DNA from: an uncultured beta proteobacterium
GTDB lineage: Bacteria > Pseudomonadota > Gammaproteobacteria > Burkholderiales > Burkholderiaceae
NCBI GenBank assembly: GCA_903944255.1
Contig: CAJARE010000017.1
Location: 1 to 14,402, forward strand
Reading direction: 5' to 3'
Length of the DNA stretch: 14,402 nt
Shown: positions 7,148-14,280 of the stretch, in pieces
Layout of the letters: each line of letters starts with the position of its first letter
Position numbering within the stretch: position 1 is the stretch's first letter
Translations under genes and position numbers: made by a program
Notes under the pieces: generated by a model
Told to the model about the DNA's origin: nothing
Seen by the model: the letters and a program-made list of their open reading frames with translations, nothing else
Databases searched by the model: none

Positions 7148-7881
7148 AACCAGTGGTTCAAGATGTCTTTATTAAAGGCCCAAGGTTGTTCAATATTAGT
7201 TTGATTTAATGAAGTTTGCAGGTTCTTCAGAAATTGAGTGCGCGGGATGGGGGAGGCCCCTAGCGAGCTTAAATGAGGTGTCTCTTGCTGGCAGTCAATG
7301 AGACGGATCTGATTTTGTAGGCACCAGGCACTTAATGCAGCCAAAGCGAATTTAGAGGCATTACTTTCATAGCTAAACATGGATTCCCCAAAAACGATGG
7401 CGCCAAAGGAAACGCAATAAAGTCCTCCGATCAGCTTTTCCCCATCTGTTACAGCTATGCTGTGGGCATGGCCTTCCTCGTGCAGTGCGGTATAGGCTTC
7501 CATGATTTCATGAGTGATCCAGGTGCCATCTTGATCTCTTCTTTTGCTAGTGGCACATGCTCGAACGACAGCGTTAAAGTCAGCATCTACCCGTATCTCT
7601 GATTGGGGATCTTTACAAAAATGACGAATCTGCTTTTTAAGTGATTCGCTGCATTTAAAATTCTGTGGGTCTAATACCATACGCGGATCAGGTGACCACC
7701 ATAAAACGGGTTGATTGTCTGAGTACCAAGGGAATATTCCGGATTGATAGGCGCGTGTTAGCTGACCAGGATAAATCCGCTCACTGACTGCGATTAAACC
7801 AGGAACACTCGGGTCTGGATCGACTTCAGTTAATGGGTTTGGAAATGGGTCATGAGGACCTAGCCATTGAATCAGGCTCAT
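7144..7881 (-). CDS. aat: Leucyl/phenylalanyl-tRNA--protein transferase
   Basis: Adds Leu or Phe from the tRNA to proteins with N-terminal Lys or Arg, marking them for ClpAPS degradation. I place the start at the ATG at 7881 (MSLIQWLGPHDPFPNPL), giving 245 aa, the normal Aat size. The open frame extends 32 codons further upstream to 7977, but that part lies inside the NUDIX gene and has no family similarity I can recognise. Motifs include YQSGIFPWYSD (45-55), LWWSPDPR (60-67), GTWITHEIMEAY (119-130), SFGAIVFGESMFS (158-170) and the DCQ / HLSSLGASPIPR block (197-214). It begins 7 bp after the NUDIX stop and overlaps bpt by 4 bp. Confidence 0.96.
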   Translation of the reverse strand: MSLIQWLGPHDPFPNPLTEVDPDPSVPGLIAVSERIYPGQLTRAYQSGIFPWYSDNQPVLWWSPDPRMVLDPQNFKCSESLKKQIRHFCKDPQSEIRVDADFNAVVRACATSKRRDQDGTWITHEIMEAYTALHEEGHAHSIAVTDGEKLIGGLYCVSFGAIVFGESMFSYESNASKFALAALSAWCLQNQIRLIDCQQETPHLSSLGASPIPRTQFLKNLQTSLNQTNIEQPWAFNKDILNHWL

Positions 7882-7888
7882 ACTGTAC

Positions 7889-8452
7889 TCATTGAATTTT
7901 TTCAGACGACAAAACATCGCGACTACGAACATGAAATTCATTGCCAGATTCAAGTACACCAGCTGCACGATCTGCAAAAAACCATTCCAAGGTTTGTTTG
8001 ACAGTGGGAAAAGCTAACTCATTCCATGGGATCTCATGCTCATGAAAAAGAGCCACTTCTAAACTTTCTTCACCAGCAGAAAAGCTAGGCTCAGTCATCG
8101 TAGCAAGATAAAAGAGGTGTACTTGTTCCGCATGCGGAACATTGAGTAAGGAATACAGTGGCCCAATTTGAACTTTGGCACCTGCTTCTTCAAAAGTTTC
8201 TCGCTCAGCCCCAGCGCTGGTGCTTTCGCCAAGCTCCATAAAGCCAGCAGGAAGAGTCCAGTACCCATGACGTGGAGCAATGGCACGTCGGCATAGCAAT
8301 ACTTGTTTGTTATACACAGGGATACAACCCACAACATTTCTGGGATTTTGATAATGAATACTGCCGCAGGCATCGCATACAAAACGCTCACGTGAATCAT
8401 CGGCAGGAATCTTTAAACTCAGTGTGCTTGCGCAGTTTGGACAAAACTTCAT
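7889..8452 (-). CDS. NUDIX hydrolase with N-terminal zinc ribbon
   Basis: Predicted nucleotide-sugar or dinucleotide pyrophosphatase of 187 aa. An N-terminal zinc ribbon is formed by Cys4-x2-Cys7 and Cys26-x2-Cys29, followed by the YQNPRNVVG segment (34-42) common to this subfamily. The NUDIX box runs from Gly70 to Ala92 (G-x5-E-x7-REtxEEaGA, with Glu76, Arg84, Glu85, Glu88 and Glu89), which supplies the Mg-binding site. The fold resembles the zinc-ribbon NudC-like and ADP-ribose pyrophosphatase groups; the length is shorter than NudC and the substrate cannot be read from sequence. It starts 9 bp after pabBC and stops 7 bp before aat, inside the same likely operon. Confidence 0.93.
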   Translation of the reverse strand: MKFCPNCASTLSLKIPADDSRERFVCDACGSIHYQNPRNVVGCIPVYNKQVLLCRRAIAPRHGYWTLPAGFMELGESTSAGAERETFEEAGAKVQIGPLYSLLNVPHAEQVHLFYLATMTEPSFSAGEESLEVALFHEHEIPWNELAFPTVKQTLEWFFADRAAGVLESGNEFHVRSRDVLSSEKIQ

Positions 8453-8461
8453 GAAAACTTT

Positions 8462-10282
8462 CTAAAAATAGGCTTTGATGGCGCCACGCAGGGCATTACT
8501 AAGAATAATCTCACTTGCCATTGAAACATCTTTAATAGTCAGGTTAGCTTCACGGGCATTCATTTGAGGATCAGCTAAGAGGGCAGCTCGCATGACGCCA
8601 GGAAGTAGGCCGGCGGTCACAGGTGGAGTCAGCCATTCAGTGCTATTGAGGGGTTTGATGAAAACACTGGTTCTACCGCCTTCAGTCACAAAGCCTTGCT
8701 CATTTGTGAAAAGCGCATCAAAGCCACCTAACTTTACTGCTGCTTGCCAAGCTTGATCGTAAAGATGGCGCTGACTGACCTTATGCTGTAACAGAGGGTC
8801 CCCAGAAAACATGACTGTGCCACTTGGCAAAATATCTTTAGCCCAAAATATTTTCACAGCTTGATCAATGGATTCCAAAAGACCCGAAGTACAGCTGAGC
8901 TGACCATTGATTGCAAGATCTAGGCGCAGTCGAAAGAATTGACTGTGGTCTAAACTCTCGCTGAGATTGCATACAGAGGATTGGGCATCTTGGCGATGAA
9001 AAGGAATGCCCAAGGATAAAGCTGAAGACTCCATTCGATCAAGATGAGCCCCTAAGCGTTGCGGAAGCCCTTGTATGACAGCAATCGTTTCAAATAGACC
9101 GGTAGCGCTAGGAAGACTTTTTAAGAATGCGGACTTGATCTGACATTCTTCCCATTCTTGATTGGCATCAGAATCAATCGTAATGCCCGCACCCACACCA
9201 AGAGTAAATTGGCTTGCGTGAGATTGTGCATTCTCTTCAATTTCGACTGTGCGAATCGGAACGCTAAAAGCAAAATCACCATTTGGATCAAGCCAACCTA
9301 AGGCGCCACAGTAATATCCTCGATCAAATGGCTCAAGCTCTTGAATAATTTCCATGCTGCGCTTTTTGGGGGCACCAGTAACCGACCCACAGGGAAATAC
9401 TGCATTTAAGATCTCATGCAAGCTCGTGTGAGGTTTAATTTCTCCTTCTACAGTAGAGGTCATCTGCAATACATCTCCGTGCCTAGCTACTTCAAATAAA
9501 TTGGGAACTTTTACTGTTCCTGGTAAAGAAATGCGACTGAGATCATTGCGCAGTAAATCCACAATCATGACGTTTTCAGCTTGATTCTTGGGATCTTCTG
9601 AAAGAGTACTAGCACCTACCGAAAGAGCATTCGCAGTTCCTTTCATCGGCATTGCTTTTAATATGGCAGCAGTTTTTTGAATAAAGAGCTCTGGCGATTG
9701 CGAGAGGATATATTGCTTGTCATTCTCTAGGTAGGCGCCAAACCTTCCGGGTTGGCGTTCTCGCAATCTACTGTAAAGGGCTAAAGGAGAGCCATAGGTT
9801 TTGCCGGTAATACGATAGGTGTGATTAATCTGGTAGGTGTCACCACTGCGAATGTATTCTTGAATACGAGCAATATCGGCAGAAAACTGCGCTTGATCGA
9901 TAGATTCATTGACATCGAGCACGCCAGCAATTTGATCATCAGAGCTTAACTGGTTTAGCTGATCTGTAATGAGTGTGTCGACTTGATCCTTAGAGAGCTT
10001 CTGATAATCCACAAAAGACCATGCCTGCATGATTGGGTGGGGATGACTAGTAGAACGGCTTGGCAAGTGATGTATGAGTTTTCCTAGTTCATAAGAAAAA
10101 ACAGCAACCAGATAATGACCTTGATCTAGTACAGCAGTGAATTCTGCTAAACAGTTTTTGACAGCAAGCTGATCTTGGCTAGCATTTCCACTAGGAAGAA
10201 TGCACCATGTTTGTAGAGCTGAGTCGTATACCCGACTAGTGGGCTGCGCAGAGCTGCTATGTGCATCATCAAGCAGAATCAT
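8462..10282 (-). CDS. pabB: Fused aminodeoxychorismate synthase component I and 4-amino-4-deoxychorismate lyase (PabB-PabC)
   Basis: A 606-aa bifunctional folate enzyme. Residues about 1-390 are a chorismate-utilising PabB domain: PMKGT (212-216) with the PabB-type Lys214 where anthranilate synthases have Ala, DLLRNDLSR (242-250), CGSVTGAPKKRSMEII (298-313) and LGVGAGI (361-367). Residues about 393-606 are a PLP fold-type IV aminotransferase-like domain: TGLFETIAV (394-402), LLQHKVSQR (497-505) with likely PLP Lys501, VTEGGRTSVF (532-541) and the TPPVTAGLLPGVMR block (552-565). The protein would convert chorismate to 4-aminobenzoate, using ammonia from a separate glutaminase, PabA, not seen here. 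An in-frame stop lies just upstream at 10304-10306, fixing the ATG. It has only a weak Shine-Dalgarno and follows the cyclophilin gene by 30 bp. Confidence 0.95.
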   Translation of the reverse strand: MILLDDAHSSSAQPTSRVYDSALQTWCILPSGNASQDQLAVKNCLAEFTAVLDQGHYLVAVFSYELGKLIHHLPSRSTSHPHPIMQAWSFVDYQKLSKDQVDTLITDQLNQLSSDDQIAGVLDVNESIDQAQFSADIARIQEYIRSGDTYQINHTYRITGKTYGSPLALYSRLRERQPGRFGAYLENDKQYILSQSPELFIQKTAAILKAMPMKGTANALSVGASTLSEDPKNQAENVMIVDLLRNDLSRISLPGTVKVPNLFEVARHGDVLQMTSTVEGEIKPHTSLHEILNAVFPCGSVTGAPKKRSMEIIQELEPFDRGYYCGALGWLDPNGDFAFSVPIRTVEIEENAQSHASQFTLGVGAGITIDSDANQEWEECQIKSAFLKSLPSATGLFETIAVIQGLPQRLGAHLDRMESSALSLGIPFHRQDAQSSVCNLSESLDHSQFFRLRLDLAINGQLSCTSGLLESIDQAVKIFWAKDILPSGTVMFSGDPLLQHKVSQRHLYDQAWQAAVKLGGFDALFTNEQGFVTEGGRTSVFIKPLNSTEWLTPPVTAGLLPGVMRAALLADPQMNAREANLTIKDVSMASEIILSNALRGAIKAYF

Positions 10283-10312
10283 AGCCAGCAGCTCTAGCGG
10301 GTTCTAAAAGAC

Positions 10313-10888
10313 TTATTTAAGAAGAGTGGCTGATTCAATCGTCACTGTTTTAGCGGGCACATCGGCCATACGACCCATGCGCGGAGCAGATGCCACCATA
10401 GTCGGCACCTTACGAATGGCATCAATGGTTTGGGTGCCAGAAATGACTTTGCCAAAAACGGTGTAGCCATTACCCATTGCATTAGGAAAATCTAAGCCTT
10501 GATTGTCTTTCACATTGATAAAGAATTGGGCAGTTGCAGAGTCAGGATCGGAAGTGCGCGCCATAGCAATCGTGTAGTTATTGTTCTTAAGGCCATTATT
10601 GGCTTCAGAGACGACTGGTGAGTCGGTTGCCTTTTGAGTCAAGTCAGCAGTAAATCCACCTCCTTGAATCATAAATCCATCAATCACACGATGAAAAATG
10701 GTTCCGTTATAAAAACCATTTTTGACATAATTTAAAAAGTTTGCAGTCGTTTTAGGTGCTTTATCTGAATCGAGCTCCACCACAAAATTACCCATGGTGG
10801 TTTTGAATTCAACTTTAGGACCTGCAAAAGCTGCTTGGCTAGCAAAACATGTGATGATCAGAGCGAGACTGGCAAAAAACTGACGCAT
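10313..10888 (-). CDS. Periplasmic peptidyl-prolyl cis-trans isomerase, cyclophilin type
   Basis: Cyclophilin-fold prolyl isomerase of 191 aa, expected in the periplasm. It starts with a signal peptide (MRQFF, hydrophobic core 6-21, likely cleavage after AFA at 20-22). The mature domain has the short bacterial cyclophilin layout: FHRVIDGFMIQGGG (65-78) with catalytic Arg67, YTIAMARTSDPDSATAQFFI (105-124) and GYTVFGKV (141-148). The segment LDFPNAMGNGY is a typical bacterial insertion. It resembles PpiA of enteric bacteria more than the cytosolic PpiB because of the leader. AAGGAG lies 5 nt before the ATG, the strongest ribosome site in this gene block, and a 62-bp gap lies upstream, so it may also have its own promoter. 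Confidence 0.95.
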   Translation of the reverse strand: MRQFFASLALIITCFASQAAFAGPKVEFKTTMGNFVVELDSDKAPKTTANFLNYVKNGFYNGTIFHRVIDGFMIQGGGFTADLTQKATDSPVVSEANNGLKNNNYTIAMARTSDPDSATAQFFINVKDNQGLDFPNAMGNGYTVFGKVISGTQTIDAIRKVPTMVASAPRMGRMADVPAKTVTIESATLLK

Positions 10889-10922
10889 AACTTCTCCTTA
10901 AATGAATGAAGCGTATATCGAT

Positions 10923-10954
10923 ATTGTATTGTGCTACTGAAATCGTTTTTTCAA
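10923..10954 (-). promoter_or_regulatory. Weak candidate promoter upstream of the cyclophilin gene
   Basis: In the 62-bp gap the minus strand carries TACAAT (10928-10923, 5 of 6 to TATAAT). TTGAAA (10954-10949) is 20 bp further up, a longer spacing than optimal. A perfect 10-bp palindrome ATATCGATAT (10915-10924) overlaps the expected transcription start. Suggestive only. Confidence 0.25.
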
Positions 10955-11577
10955 AGTAAACCATTTGGCACCTTGCCGGCGTAGGCATAAGAAGCCTCTT
11001 CAAACATGCCTGGCCTAGCAAGATAGTCTAATGTCCAGTCAATGGTGTCTACACCCCAGAAGCAGCGATGATTGACTATTAAGGCAGGTACCCCAAAAGC
11101 GCCATCTAGCAGGGCCTGATTTGTATTAGTGATTAAGCGCTCTTTAATCTCAGGGCTTTCGGGTTTTGGCGTATCAGCAGCTAAGCCTAAATAGATACAA
11201 AATTCTGACCAAGATAGATTGGGATCTTTACCTTCCACCCAAATGTAATCAAATGCTTTCTCCACCATCTCCCAGTTAGCCTGCTGTTCTAATAGCAGGC
11301 GCTGCGGTGCTACTGTTATAAATGGGTGATGCTCTGGAAAGCGAAATGGAATACCTAATTTTTCTGCTTGCCATATACAAAACTGATAGATATGAGATCG
11401 CTTGGCAGGAATCTCCGCCGGACCTTTGTTATTAGTAGCTCGTAGTAATCCACCCAATAAAACTGGCACTGGAGTGATATCGAGTTTGGACTCTAGACGC
11501 TGACGTTGCTTGATGTAAAAGTAAGCAAAAGGAGAAATAATGTCGTAATAAAAAGTAGCAGCTACTTTTGAACTCAT
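10951..11577 (-). CDS. DsbA-family / 2-hydroxychromene-2-carboxylate isomerase-like protein
   Basis: Thioredoxin-fold protein of 208 aa in the HCCA isomerase / kappa-class GST group. The N-terminus YYDIISPFAYF (10-20) places Ser15 where HCCA isomerases carry the active-site serine, in place of the CxxC of disulfide oxidoreductases. The cis-Pro loop and C-terminal helix are represented by FGVPALIVNHRCFWGVDTIDW (about 161-181). True HCCA isomerases act in naphthalene degradation with glutathione, but no such pathway is seen here, so the substrate is unknown and a general glutathione-linked role is more likely. The start overlaps the rarA stop by 4 bp (ATGA). No signal peptide is present. Confidence 0.88.
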   Translation of the reverse strand: MSSKVAATFYYDIISPFAYFYIKQRQRLESKLDITPVPVLLGGLLRATNNKGPAEIPAKRSHIYQFCIWQAEKLGIPFRFPEHHPFITVAPQRLLLEQQANWEMVEKAFDYIWVEGKDPNLSWSEFCIYLGLAADTPKPESPEIKERLITNTNQALLDGAFGVPALIVNHRCFWGVDTIDWTLDYLARPGMFEEASYAYAGKVPNGLL

Positions 11578-12887
11578 TTCTTTTTCGCCTCTTGGTCTAA
11601 GTTACGTAAAAAAGCCATCTTCTCACTAATTTGGGTTTCCAGTCCGCGTGGTACCGGTTCATACCAATGAGGTTCTGTCATACCTTCGGGGAGATAGGAT
11701 TCGCCGGCAGCATAAGCGTGAGGCTCATCATGTGCGTAGCGATATTCTTTGCCATGCCCGAGATCTTTCATGAGCTTAGTGGGAGCATTACGTAAATGAT
11801 GGGGAACGGGTTTCGATTGATCCTGAGCAACATAAGCTCTTGCGGCATTAAATGCCTTGTAGCTCGCATTACTTTTAGAGGCGACTGCTAAATACACCAC
11901 GGCTTGACCAAGGGCAAGTTCACCCTCTGGTGAGCCGAGCCTTTCATAGGTCAGTGCAGCATCATTAGCCAATTGCATTGCTCTTGGATCGGCTAAGCCG
12001 ATATCTTCCCAGGCCATACGAATAATGCGGCGGGATAAATAACGAGGATCTACGCCGCCGTCTAACATGCGACAGAGCCAATACAGAGCGGCATCTGGAT
12101 TGGATCCCCTGACCGATTTGTGCAGCGCTGAGATCTGGTCATAAAACTGATCGCCACCTTTGTCAAAGCGACGGGCTTGAGTCGATAGTGCATTTTCAAT
12201 AAAGGCCTGATCAATGATCTTCACTGAAGCGCTTGGATTCAAGGTGGCATTGTGAGTCTGCTCAACTAAGTTGAGTAGGCGGCGTGCATCTCCATCCGCA
12301 TGAGCAATGATCCTCTCAATGGCGCTGTCCTCAAACTGGAGATCAGGCATTGCCAGCTCGCGTGCGCGAATAAATAACTGCCCAAGTTCATTAGTGCTGA
12401 GCGATTTCAGAACATACACCTGGGCTCGCGATAGCAGTGCTGAATTCACTTCAAATGAAGGATTCTCGGTCGTGGCCCCAATAAAGGTAAACAAGCCTGA
12501 CTCAACATGAGGCAGTAGGGCATCTTGCTGACTTTTATTAAAGCGATGAATTTCATCCACAAATAAGATGGTTTGTTTTCCATACTGAGCCATATTCTGC
12601 TGAGCTTGCTCAATGGCTTCACGGATTTCTTTGACGCCGGCTAACACAGCAGAGATGGCAATGAACTCACGATCAAATGCTTTTGCAGAAAGGCGTGCCA
12701 AGGTCGTTTTTCCAACGCCAGGTGGCCCCCATAAAATCATCGAGTGGGGTTTGCCAGAAGCAAATGCAAGATTGAGCGGCTTACCGCTGGCTAATAGATG
12801 AGTTTGCCCAATAACTTGTTCAATTGTTTTGGGGCGCAGCGCTTCCGCCAATGGCGGCGGGGGAGTGCTATCAAATAAGCTACTCAT
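11574..12887 (-). CDS. rarA: Replication-associated recombination protein A (RarA/MgsA AAA+ ATPase)
   Basis: Clamp-loader-like AAA+ ATPase that acts at stalled replication forks and interacts with SSB in bacteria. The 437-aa product has the N-terminal PLAEALRPKTIEQVIGQTHLL segment (12-32), Walker A GPPGVGKT (54-61), Walker B ILFVDEIHRF (107-116), sensor 1 GATTEN (137-142) and a sensor 2 region GDARRLLN. The C-terminal MgsA domain includes the family blocks DGGVDPRYLSRRIIRMAWED and APTKLMKDLGHGKEYRYAHD. Length and domains are complete. There is no clear Shine-Dalgarno; it starts 6 bp after the DUF3429 stop and is probably coupled to it. In enteric bacteria rarA sits with lolA and serS; that arrangement is not kept here. 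Confidence 0.97.
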   Translation of the reverse strand: MSSLFDSTPPPPLAEALRPKTIEQVIGQTHLLASGKPLNLAFASGKPHSMILWGPPGVGKTTLARLSAKAFDREFIAISAVLAGVKEIREAIEQAQQNMAQYGKQTILFVDEIHRFNKSQQDALLPHVESGLFTFIGATTENPSFEVNSALLSRAQVYVLKSLSTNELGQLFIRARELAMPDLQFEDSAIERIIAHADGDARRLLNLVEQTHNATLNPSASVKIIDQAFIENALSTQARRFDKGGDQFYDQISALHKSVRGSNPDAALYWLCRMLDGGVDPRYLSRRIIRMAWEDIGLADPRAMQLANDAALTYERLGSPEGELALGQAVVYLAVASKSNASYKAFNAARAYVAQDQSKPVPHHLRNAPTKLMKDLGHGKEYRYAHDEPHAYAAGESYLPEGMTEPHWYEPVPRGLETQISEKMAFLRNLDQEAKKK

Positions 12888-12893
12888 GAAAAA

Positions 12894-13373
12894 TCATGCT
12901 TGCACAAATAGAATGACTAAGGCTGCCCAAACAAGACAAGCTGCAGCAATATAGGTCAAGCGATTACGCATAGTCATAAACGCTTGTCGTGCTTCATCAC
13001 TAGAAAAATAATATTGATAAGTGTTTTGATCAATATTGCGCTGGATGATGAGAGTAGAGGCGAGAATCACTAGCCCAACAGGGATGTAAATATGTAGGGC
13101 CAACCACGCTACTAGAGCTGGAATGACTCCCCAAATCCAAGCATTACGATCTTCCCAGCGGTCACCAGGAGGGGCTTTGCCAAGGGTATGTAAGTTAGCA
13201 CCCCAGTGCAGAGCACCCATGAAGGAAGTGATCACCGCCCCATATCCTGCTAGAGATTCAGCGCTGAGGTAATTTAATGGGGTTGGCGCTAATTGCACTA
13301 GTAAGGCTAAACCAACAAAGGGAATCAATCCTGCATAAGCTAATTTAAGGAGAAGCGGGGGAAGGGGGTTCAC
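12894..13373 (-). CDS. DUF3429 family membrane protein
   Basis: Function unknown. The 159-aa product has about five hydrophobic segments (roughly 9-28, 42-58, 80-93, 96-109 and 139-157), so it is an inner-membrane protein. The LAYAGLIPFVGLAL start (11-24) and YGAVITSFMGALHWG (44-58) are the recognisable features of DUF3429, which is common in proteobacteria. Between the second and third segments there is a short charged loop (PPGDRWEDRNA). The start codon is a GTG at 13373. No in-frame ATG or GTG exists between it and the upstream in-frame TAA at 13425-13427, and no good Shine-Dalgarno is seen. It sits 51 bp after the dehydrogenase gene and 6 bp before rarA. Confidence 0.85.
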   Translation of the reverse strand: MNPLPPLLLKLAYAGLIPFVGLALLVQLAPTPLNYLSAESLAGYGAVITSFMGALHWGANLHTLGKAPPGDRWEDRNAWIWGVIPALVAWLALHIYIPVGLVILASTLIIQRNIDQNTYQYYFSSDEARQAFMTMRNRLTYIAAACLVWAALVILFVQA

Positions 13374-13424
13374 AAGGACATCTGTTCTGGATAAGGTTTT
13401 AATGAATAAAAAAAGTGACTTAAA

Positions 13425-14279
13425 TTACTTGTCGTAGGTATACACGCCTCGACCAGTTTTGCGGCCAAGATATCCTGCAGCAACCATTTCTCTTAAGAGC
13501 GGACAAGGCCGGTATTTAGAATCGCTAAAGTTTTCAAAATACACTTCCATAACAGCTAAGCAAGTATCTAAGCCAATGAGATCAGCTAAAGCCAAGGGAC
13601 CAATTGGTTGGTTACAGCCAAGCTTCATACCAGCATCAATATCTTCAGGGCTTGCCAATCCTTCAGATAAGACAAAGAAAGCTTCATTGATCATGGGCAA
13701 CAAAATGCGATTGACTACAAAGCCTGGTGAGTTTTTGACGGTAATGGGTTCTTTACCTATGCGTTTAGCCATATCAATAATGGCAGCATGAGTAGCATCA
13801 CTCGTTTGCAGTCCCCGAATCACTTCTACTAATGCCATCAAGGGTGGCGGGTTGAAAAAGTGCATTCCAATAAAGCGTGCAGGGTTGGAATCTAGTGCAG
13901 CCAGCTTGGTGATCGATAGAGAAGAAGTATTCGTAGCAACAATGGTGTCTTTACTGACAATCCCATCAACTTGCTTCAAAATCTTTTCTTTGATGGCTTG
14001 ATTCTCAGTGGCCGCTTCAATGACTAATCCAAGACCCTTGAAGTCTTCATAAGAGGTACTACCCTTAATACGCTTTAAGGCAGCATCTTTTGCTTCAGTA
14101 GTAAGCACCTCTTTTTTAACCAAACGATCTAAGCTCTTACTAATTTGATCAAGGCCGCGTGTCACGGCTGCTTCATTAATATCAACCATGACGACATCAA
14201 GACCAGCAACAGCGCATACTTGTGCAATGCCATTACCCATAGTGCCTGCGCCGATCACACCGACTGATTGAATCTTCAT
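13425..14279 (-). CDS. hbd: 3-hydroxybutyryl-CoA / 3-hydroxyacyl-CoA dehydrogenase
   Basis: NAD(P)-dependent oxidoreductase that interconverts acetoacetyl-CoA or another 3-oxoacyl-CoA and the (S)-3-hydroxyacyl-CoA. The 284-aa product has an N-terminal Rossmann domain with GAGTMGNGIAQ (10-20) and Asp33 in VMVDIN, IEAATE (87-92), TNTSSLSIT (116-124) and GMHFFNPPPLMALVEVI (138-154) with the catalytic pair His140 and Glu152. The C-terminal domain has SPGFVVNRILLPMINEAF and ends in GYLGRKTGRGVYTYDK. I chose the ATG at 14279 because AAGGA (14290-14286) is 6 nt upstream; the frame is open for 20 more codons, but that stretch is the end of the preceding GST gene in another frame. PaaH-type phenylacetate function is an alternative. 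Confidence 0.95.
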   Translation of the reverse strand: MKIQSVGVIGAGTMGNGIAQVCAVAGLDVVMVDINEAAVTRGLDQISKSLDRLVKKEVLTTEAKDAALKRIKGSTSYEDFKGLGLVIEAATENQAIKEKILKQVDGIVSKDTIVATNTSSLSITKLAALDSNPARFIGMHFFNPPPLMALVEVIRGLQTSDATHAAIIDMAKRIGKEPITVKNSPGFVVNRILLPMINEAFFVLSEGLASPEDIDAGMKLGCNQPIGPLALADLIGLDTCLAVMEVYFENFSDSKYRPCPLLREMVAAGYLGRKTGRGVYTYDK

Positions 14280-14280
14280 T

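Noticed and set aside
7882..7977. N-terminal extension of Aat by 32 codons
   Set aside because: It lies inside the NUDIX coding sequence in another frame, while the ATG at 7881 gives the exact family length and N-terminus.
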